From: Gaiellasilicea sp963707575
GTDB lineage: Bacteria > Actinomycetota > Thermoleophilia > Gaiellales > Gaiellaceae
Direction of reading: 5' to 3'
Assembly (NCBI GenBank): GCA_963707575.1
Contig: OY970171.1
Location: 558,001-622,000 of the forward strand
DNA length: 64,000 bases
The translations under genes and the position numbers were made by a program. Positions 59,506-64,000 of the stretch are shown piece by piece. The notes beneath the pieces are model-generated. The model searched no databases. It had not been told where the DNA came from and saw only the letters and a program-made list of their open reading frames with translations. Positions within the stretch are counted from its first letter, which is position 1, and every line of letters begins with the position of its first letter.

Positions 59506-61101
59506 ATGAGCGAGAGCGCGCAGGCGACGAAGTTGAGAGCGGGTGGGCTGGCGCTTCCGGCCGTGCTCGAACGCCACGCGTTCGTGCTCGGGGTCACGGC
59601 CATCTCGGCCACGGCTGCCGCCTTCCTCCTCCACCAGCTGCTGGCGTGGCAGCCCCACGAGGACGAGACGCTCGCGCTCTTCGTCGGCCGGTACCCGCTC
59701 GACCAGCTCTTCCAGATCGTGCTCGAGGAGCGCGGCGGCGCGCCGCTCCACTTCGTGCTCGCGTGGATCGTCGCCCACCTCGGCTTCGGGCTCGGCGGGC
59801 TGAGGGTGCTCTCGGCGCTCTTCGCGGTCGCGAGCCTGCCGGTCGTCGCGCTGCTCGGGGCAAGGCTCGCGGGGCGGCGGCAGGCCCTGGTCGCCACGGC
59901 TATCGTCGGAGCGAGCTGGACGTTCCTCTTCCACGGCGTCTACGGCCGGATGTACAGCCTCTTTCTCTTCACGAGCGCCCTCTCGTACCTCGCGCTGCTC
60001 GTCGCGCTCGAGCGGGGCGACCGGCGGAGCTGGTCGCTCTGGGTGCTCGCGATCCTCGCGACCGTGGCGGCGCATCCCTACGGCGGGCTCGTCCTGGCAA
60101 CCCAGGGCGCGTACGTGCTGATCGCGCGGCGCGACCGGCTGCGCCAGGCGCTCGTCGCCGGGGCCGCGGTCGCCGTGCTCGGAACGCCGTTCTGGCTCAC
60201 CAACCTCGTGCTCGCGAGCCGCTTCGAGGTCGGCGTCGGGGGCGGCGGCGAGAAGCTGGGGGGCCCGTGGCCGGTCGCGAAGTATCTCTGGCGGGTGACG
60301 GGTGACTTCACCGCCGGCTGGTGGCCGGTGACGCTGCTCGTGGCGGTGCTCATCGTGCTCGGCCTGCGGCGGCTGCCGCGTCCCACCGTCGCCCTCTTCG
60401 TGTGCGTGCTGGCCGTACCTGCGCTCGTGTTCATGTGGGCCACGCTGGGGCAGGCCACGTCGCCCGAGACCCGGCACCTGATCTTCGCCCTGCCGTTCGT
60501 CGCGCTCGCGGTCGCGGCGGGCGTCGTGCGGCTGGGCCGGTTCGCGCCCGTCGCCCTCGTCGCGCTGCTCGTGGCACAGGTGGCGTGGACGTGGGAGCGC
60601 ACGCCTCAGCTCTTCGAGTGGGAGCCCGACGTCCGTCAAGCGGCCCGCGCGGAGGCGTCGGCGTACCTAGCGGAGACGACGCGCCCGGAGGACGTGCTCT
60701 TCGGCTACGACCCGCTCTTCCTCGGCGCCTGGGAGCGCGACCCCGACTTCCCGCTGGCCGTGCTGCCGCGGGCGGACGCGAAGCTGGCGCTCTCGACGCT
60801 GCAGGAGCTCGAGCAGCCGCTCGGCCGCGGTGTCTGGATCCTCGACGCCAGCGACAACAACAACTTCTTCCGCAAGCTCGAGATCCCGCTGCGCTCGCCG
60901 GAGCCGCGCTCCGCCTTCGAGGTGCGTCGCTTCGGCCCGTTCCTCGTCATCCGCACCGCCGCCCCGACGCGCACTCCCGCGCTCTACCTCGAGCGCGCGG
61001 CGCAGGCCCTGCAGGTCGGAAAGGGGCTCTACATCGGCGACGCCGACATCAACCTCGCGACGGTCGAGCGGGCGACGCGCGCGCTCCGGAGCTCAGGCTA
61101 G
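59506..61101 (+). CDS. GT39/ArnT-like membrane glycosyltransferase
   Basis: A 531-residue polytopic protein with about ten membrane segments. The acidic loop after the first helix (LAWQPHEDETLAL) carries the Asp/Glu pair expected for metal and lipid-phosphosugar binding in GT-C enzymes. HFVLAWIVAHLGFGLGGLRVLSALFAV and LFHGVYGRMYSLFLF are typical of the PMT/ArnT superfamily. The C-terminal 150 residues are soluble. Probably transfers a sugar from a polyprenyl carrier outside the membrane; acceptor unknown. Confidence 0.82.
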   Translation: MSESAQATKLRAGGLALPAVLERHAFVLGVTAISATAAAFLLHQLLAWQPHEDETLALFVGRYPLDQLFQIVLEERGGAPLHFVLAWIVAHLGFGLGGLRVLSALFAVASLPVVALLGARLAGRRQALVATAIVGASWTFLFHGVYGRMYSLFLFTSALSYLALLVALERGDRRSWSLWVLAILATVAAHPYGGLVLATQGAYVLIARRDRLRQALVAGAAVAVLGTPFWLTNLVLASRFEVGVGGGGEKLGGPWPVAKYLWRVTGDFTAGWWPVTLLVAVLIVLGLRRLPRPTVALFVCVLAVPALVFMWATLGQATSPETRHLIFALPFVALAVAAGVVRLGRFAPVALVALLVAQVAWTWERTPQLFEWEPDVRQAARAEASAYLAETTRPEDVLFGYDPLFLGAWERDPDFPLAVLPRADAKLALSTLQELEQPLGRGVWILDASDNNNFFRKLEIPLRSPEPRSAFEVRRFGPFLVIRTAAPTRTPALYLERAAQALQVGKGLYIGDADINLATVERATRALRSSG

Positions 61102-61292
61102 GAAGCCTCGCGCTCGCGCTCGACGAGCTCGCGGTAGCAGGGTGCCTCCTCGAACGCCGCCAGGCCCGCGGGCCCGTCGGGCCTGCGTTCCTTGGATCTG
61201 AACCGGCGCGCAGCCGCGATCGCCGCGGACGCGCCGAGCGCGGCTCCGACGAGGAAGGAGCGGGTTCGCGAGCGGCGCGATTCGCCGTCCAT
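61098..61292 (-). CDS. Small hypothetical protein, 64 aa
   Basis: A 64-residue protein: basic start DGESRRSRTRSFL, a short hydrophobic stretch VGAALGASAAIAAA, then a charged tail with CYRELVEREREAS. Possibly a short membrane anchor. ATG lies 6 nt below TACGAT. Its stop overlaps the convergent glycosyltransferase by 4 bp. Confidence 0.6.
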   Translation of the reverse strand: MDGESRRSRTRSFLVGAALGASAAIAAARRFRSKERRPDGPAGLAAFEEAPCYRELVEREREAS

Positions 61293-61298
61293 GCCAGG

Positions 61299-61304
61299 AT
61301 CGTA
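61299..61304 (-). promoter_or_regulatory. -10 box TACGAT in a divergent promoter
   Basis: TACGAT lies 6 nt upstream of the ATG at 61292. On the plus strand the overlapping GATCGT sits 6 nt before the GTG at 61310, so one palindrome-like core may serve both genes. Confidence 0.45.
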
Positions 61305-61309
61305 GTCCC

Positions 61310-62116
61310 GTGCCGGCCCCGACCGTGATCGTCTCCCTGGGCGACCTCCTCCTGGACGTGATCGTCCGCCTCGAGCAGCCGCTCGCGGAGGGAGCCGACG
61401 CGAACGCCGTCACGAGGCTGGGGCCGGGCGGCCAGGGCGCGAATGTGGCCGCCTGGGTGGCCGAGCTCGGCGGGCGGGCGCGCTTCGTCGGCAAGCGGGC
61501 GGAGGACGACGCGGGCGAGACGGCGGCCCGGGCGCTCGAGCGCTACGGCGTCGAGGTGCGCGGGCCGGTGGTCGAGGGCCGCACCGGGACGATCGTCTCG
61601 CTCGTCGACATCGAGGGAGCGCGCACGATGGCGTCTGACCGCGGGGTCGCTCCGGAGCTCCGCGCGGACGAGCTGGACGCGACGTGGCTCGAGGAGTGCG
61701 GGCACCTGCACCTGGCCGGCTACTCGCTGCTGCGGTCGCCGATCGACGGGGCGGCTCTGGCCGCGGCAGCGCTCGCCCCGCGCCTGAGCGTCGACCTCTC
61801 CTCGTGGAGCGCGATCCGCGACTTCGGGCCGGAGCGCTTCCGGGACCGGCTCGAGCAGCTGCAGCCCGACGTCGTCTTCGCCAACGAGGACGAGGAGCGG
61901 ATCCTCGGCGGGCCGCTGGCGGGGTGCGCGTGGATCCTGAAGCGCGGCGCGCGCGGAGCCTCCTTCGACGGGGTCGAGCTCCCGGCCCTGCCGGCGCAGG
62001 CGCTCGACACGACGGGCGCGGGAGATGCGCTCGCGGCGGGCTATCTCGTCGGCGGACCTGGGCTGGCGCTGGAGGCGGCTGCTCGCTGCGTGGCCCAGCT
62101 AGGGTCGATGCCGTGA
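61310..62116 (+). CDS. psuK: PfkB-family kinase, probable pseudouridine kinase
   Basis: A 268-residue ribokinase-like kinase. N-terminal VSLGDLLLDVIV, substrate loop LGPGGQGANVAAWVAELGG, FVGKRAEDDAGE, FANEDEERILGG, and ATP/anion hole ALDTTGAGDALAAGYL with catalytic Asp. The overlap with psuG (GTGA) makes phosphorylation of pseudouridine the most likely role; the sequence alone would allow other sugars or nucleosides. Confidence 0.85.
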   Translation: MPAPTVIVSLGDLLLDVIVRLEQPLAEGADANAVTRLGPGGQGANVAAWVAELGGRARFVGKRAEDDAGETAARALERYGVEVRGPVVEGRTGTIVSLVDIEGARTMASDRGVAPELRADELDATWLEECGHLHLAGYSLLRSPIDGAALAAAALAPRLSVDLSSWSAIRDFGPERFRDRLEQLQPDVVFANEDEERILGGPLAGCAWILKRGARGASFDGVELPALPAQALDTTGAGDALAAGYLVGGPGLALEAAARCVAQLGSMP

Positions 62117-63006
62117 GGCGGTTCGTCGCCATCGCCGAGGAGGTCGGACAGGCGCTCGCCGAGCGCCGGGCCGTCGTCGCCCTGGAGACGACGCTCGTCG
62201 CGCACGGATTCCCGCCCGGCGAGGGCGTCGAGGTCGGGCTCGAGAGCGAGCGCCGCGTCCGTGAGGCCGGCGCAGTGCCGGCCACGATCGGCGTGCTCGA
62301 CGGCGTCATCCGCGTCGGCCTGACTGCTGACGAGCTGGGGCGCTTCGGAGCCGACGCGCGCAAGGTCGGACCCCGCGATCTCGCCGCAGCCGTGGTGCAG
62401 CGCGCCGTCGGAGCGACGACGGTCGGCGGCACGCTCGCCGCCTGCCGCGCGGCCGGGATCGGCTTCATGGGCACGGGCGGGCTCGGAGGCGTCCATCGCG
62501 GCTTCCCCACGCCGCCCGATATCTCTGCCGACCTCGGCGAGCTCGTCCGCACCGAGGCGCTCGTCGTCTCGTCCGGGGTGAAGTCGATCCTCGACGTGCC
62601 CGCGACCGCCGAGCTGCTGGAGACCCTCGGCGTCCCGGTGCTGGGCTTCCGCACGGACGACCTGCCCCTCTTCTATGCGGCCCACGGCGGCCCGGCCGTC
62701 TCGGCCCGCGTCGAGAGCGCCGAGGAGGCCGCTCGGGTAGCGCACACGCACTGGGGCCTCGGCCGCGCCACCTCGGTCCTGCTCGCCCGGCCCGCGACGG
62801 ACAGCCTCGACGACGTCGAGCCGCTGATCGAGCGCGCCCTCGCGGACGCCGGGAGCCAGGGCGTCTCCGGCCAGGGTGTGACGCCGTTCGTGCTCTCCTA
62901 CCTGCACCGCGAGAGCGGTGGCCGCACGCTGGCCGCCAACCGGGACCTGATCGCCGACAACGCAGCACTGGCCGCGGAGGTGGCCGTCGCCTATGCCTCT
63001 CTTTGA
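62113..63006 (+). CDS. psuG: Pseudouridine-5'-phosphate glycosidase
   Basis: A 297-residue enzyme that splits pseudouridine 5'-phosphate into uracil and ribose 5-phosphate. Motifs: VALETTLVAHGFPPGEGVEVGLESERRVREAGAVPATIGVLDGVIRVGLT, KVGPRDLAAAVVQRAVGATTVGGTLAACRAAGI, FMGTGGLGGVHRG, VLGFRTDDLPLFY and GVTPFVLSYLHRESGGRTLAANRDLIADNA. Length and motif order are normal. GTG start. The next gene begins inside its last 14 bases. Confidence 0.96.
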   Translation: MRRFVAIAEEVGQALAERRAVVALETTLVAHGFPPGEGVEVGLESERRVREAGAVPATIGVLDGVIRVGLTADELGRFGADARKVGPRDLAAAVVQRAVGATTVGGTLAACRAAGIGFMGTGGLGGVHRGFPTPPDISADLGELVRTEALVVSSGVKSILDVPATAELLETLGVPVLGFRTDDLPLFYAAHGGPAVSARVESAEEAARVAHTHWGLGRATSVLLARPATDSLDDVEPLIERALADAGSQGVSGQGVTPFVLSYLHRESGGRTLAANRDLIADNAALAAEVAVAYASL

Positions 63007-63968
63007 CTCAGTCCGGAGCTTGCCGCTCATCGTGGAGCGGGTCGAGCTCGAGCATCTTTCGCTGCCGCTGCGCCACATGACGCGGCGCACGACCGTCGTC
63101 CACCTCCACGGCGGCGACCACGAAGGCGTCGGCGAGGACGTCTCCTACGAGGAGGAGCTCCAGCTCACGTTCACGGACGACGCGCTGCCCGACCTGACGG
63201 GCGAGCACACCGTCGAGTCGTTCTCCTCGCTCGCCGTCGAGCAGCCGGGCTACCGGCCCTGGGGCCTCGAGTCTGCTGCGCTCGACCTGGCGCTGCGCCA
63301 GGCCGGGAAGTCGCTCGCGGAGGCGGTCGGCCGCGAGCCCCGCTCCGTGCGGTTCGTCGTCTCCCAGAGTGCGGTCGAGGAGCTGCTCGCGCTCTATCCC
63401 GACCTGCGCTTCAAGCTCGACGCCAGCGACAAGTGGACGGACGACGTGGTCGCCAAGCTGGCCTCGACAGGGGCTGTCGACGTGGTCGACCTGAAGGGCC
63501 TGTACGAGGGCGACTGGGTCGACGCGACCCCGTCGGCGGAGCTCTACGGCCGGGTCGCGCGGGCGTTCCCGGACGCGTGGCTCGAGGATGCGCGCCTGAC
63601 CGACGAGACGCGTCCCGTGCTCGAGCCGCAGGTTCGCCGGCTCACGTGGGACTTCCCCATCCACTCGGTCGCCGACGTGGAAGCGCTGCCGTACCCGCCG
63701 GAATGCCTGAACTCGAAGCCCTCGCGCTTCGGGTCGGTGCGGCGGCTGTTCGACTTCTACGACCACTGCGAGAAGCGCGGGATCGCCTTGTACGGCGGCG
63801 GCCAGTTCGAGCTCGGGCCGGGCCGAGGCCAGATCCAGCACCTCGCCTCGCTCTTCCACGCCGATGCGCCCAACGACGTCGCGCCCGGGGAGTACAACAA
63901 GGGCGTCGCGCCCGGGTTGCCCGCAGAGCCCGCTCCCGCCCGCCTCGCCCGAGCCCGGGTTCCGCTAG
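62993..63968 (+). CDS. Enolase-superfamily (mandelate racemase-like) protein, frameshifted near its end
   Basis: A protein of about 324 residues. N-terminal capping part VERVELEHLSLPLRHM, then a barrel with metal-site segments FKLDASDKW, VDVVDLKGLYEG and AWLEDARL, and the late motifs LNSKPSRFGSVRRLFDFYDHCEKRGIALYGGGQFELGPGRGQIQHLASLF. The ligands are divergent from classical DxN/E/D racemases, so activity is unassigned. One extra C in the CCC at 63920-63922 pushes the frame off the window. Without it the protein ends PLPPASPEPGFR at a TAG (63966-63968). ATG overlaps psuG. Confidence 0.75.
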
Positions 63969-64000
63969 TCCGGCTTCCGCGAGACGGGGCTCCGCTCGTC

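Noticed and set aside
59137..60639. 500-codon minus-strand frame opposite the glycosyltransferase
   Set aside because: Only its last 102 codons form the FmdB protein; the upstream part is antisense and highly charged low-complexity sequence.

Overview
This is a 64-kb piece of a high-GC actinobacterial chromosome with no phage, transposon, plasmid or CRISPR content. Housekeeping genes (mfd, eno, pyk, glmU, prs, metG, rsmA, ispE, rsmI, pth, bL25), a BldC-like DNA-binding domain, a DUF501 gene beside a DivIC-like gene, PF09826 beta-propeller, DUF11 and LanC-like proteins, and a very dense layout with 4-nt NTGA overlaps suggest class Thermoleophilia (Gaiellales or Solirubrobacterales). That placement is inference from gene content.

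Layout. Bases 1-479 hold the end of malate synthase. 490-9110 holds a LuxR regulator, small secreted proteins, a PF09826 beta-propeller protein, and a minus-strand operon of split XdhC, SDR and zinc alcohol dehydrogenase. Beside that operon is a strongly structured 120-nt stretch. 9107-13193 carries LanC-like, cupin, CNNM-type transporter and metallo-beta-lactamase genes. 13279-19305 has a large DUF11 surface protein, an L,D-transpeptidase, an Rv2578c-like radical SAM protein and a response regulator/kinase pair. 19289-26030 has redox and ferredoxin genes, a minimal system II cytochrome c maturation operon (ccdA, ccmH, tlpA) led by an L,D-transpeptidase, and a glycerophosphodiesterase. 26164-32310 has a spermidine-synthase-like membrane protein, a multi-GAF SpoIIE phosphatase, a PAP2 phosphatase and an HTH-receiver protein. 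32359-46522 is one long minus-strand run: division genes, pyk, eno, mazG, a PpiC lipoprotein, mfd, a heterodimeric ABC exporter, pth and bL25. 48278-57920 carries prs, glmU, tRNA-Gln, ispE, rsmA, tatD, metG, an M23 peptidase, rsmI and a ROK kinase. 57947 to the end has an LCP ligase, an FmdB protein, a GT39-like enzyme and a pseudouridine-catabolism pair followed by an enolase-superfamily gene.

Expression signals. At least twenty genes have a TANNNT-like -10 box 6-8 nt before the start codon. Transcripts would then begin at or within a base or two of the start codon, so leaderless mRNA looks like the default for first genes of operons. Downstream genes are coupled by ATGA, GTGA, TTGA and, in two cases, CTGA overlaps. 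Three genes can only be completed to their conserved N-termini by starting at CTG.

Caution on sequence quality. Five genes (DUF11 protein, ccmH, tlpA, PAP2, enolase-like) each carry one extra base, mostly in a CCC/GGG run, that breaks the frame. Removing it restores the conserved motifs or a well-placed stop. The pattern looks like homopolymer errors in the assembly rather than five decaying genes, but raw reads are needed to decide.
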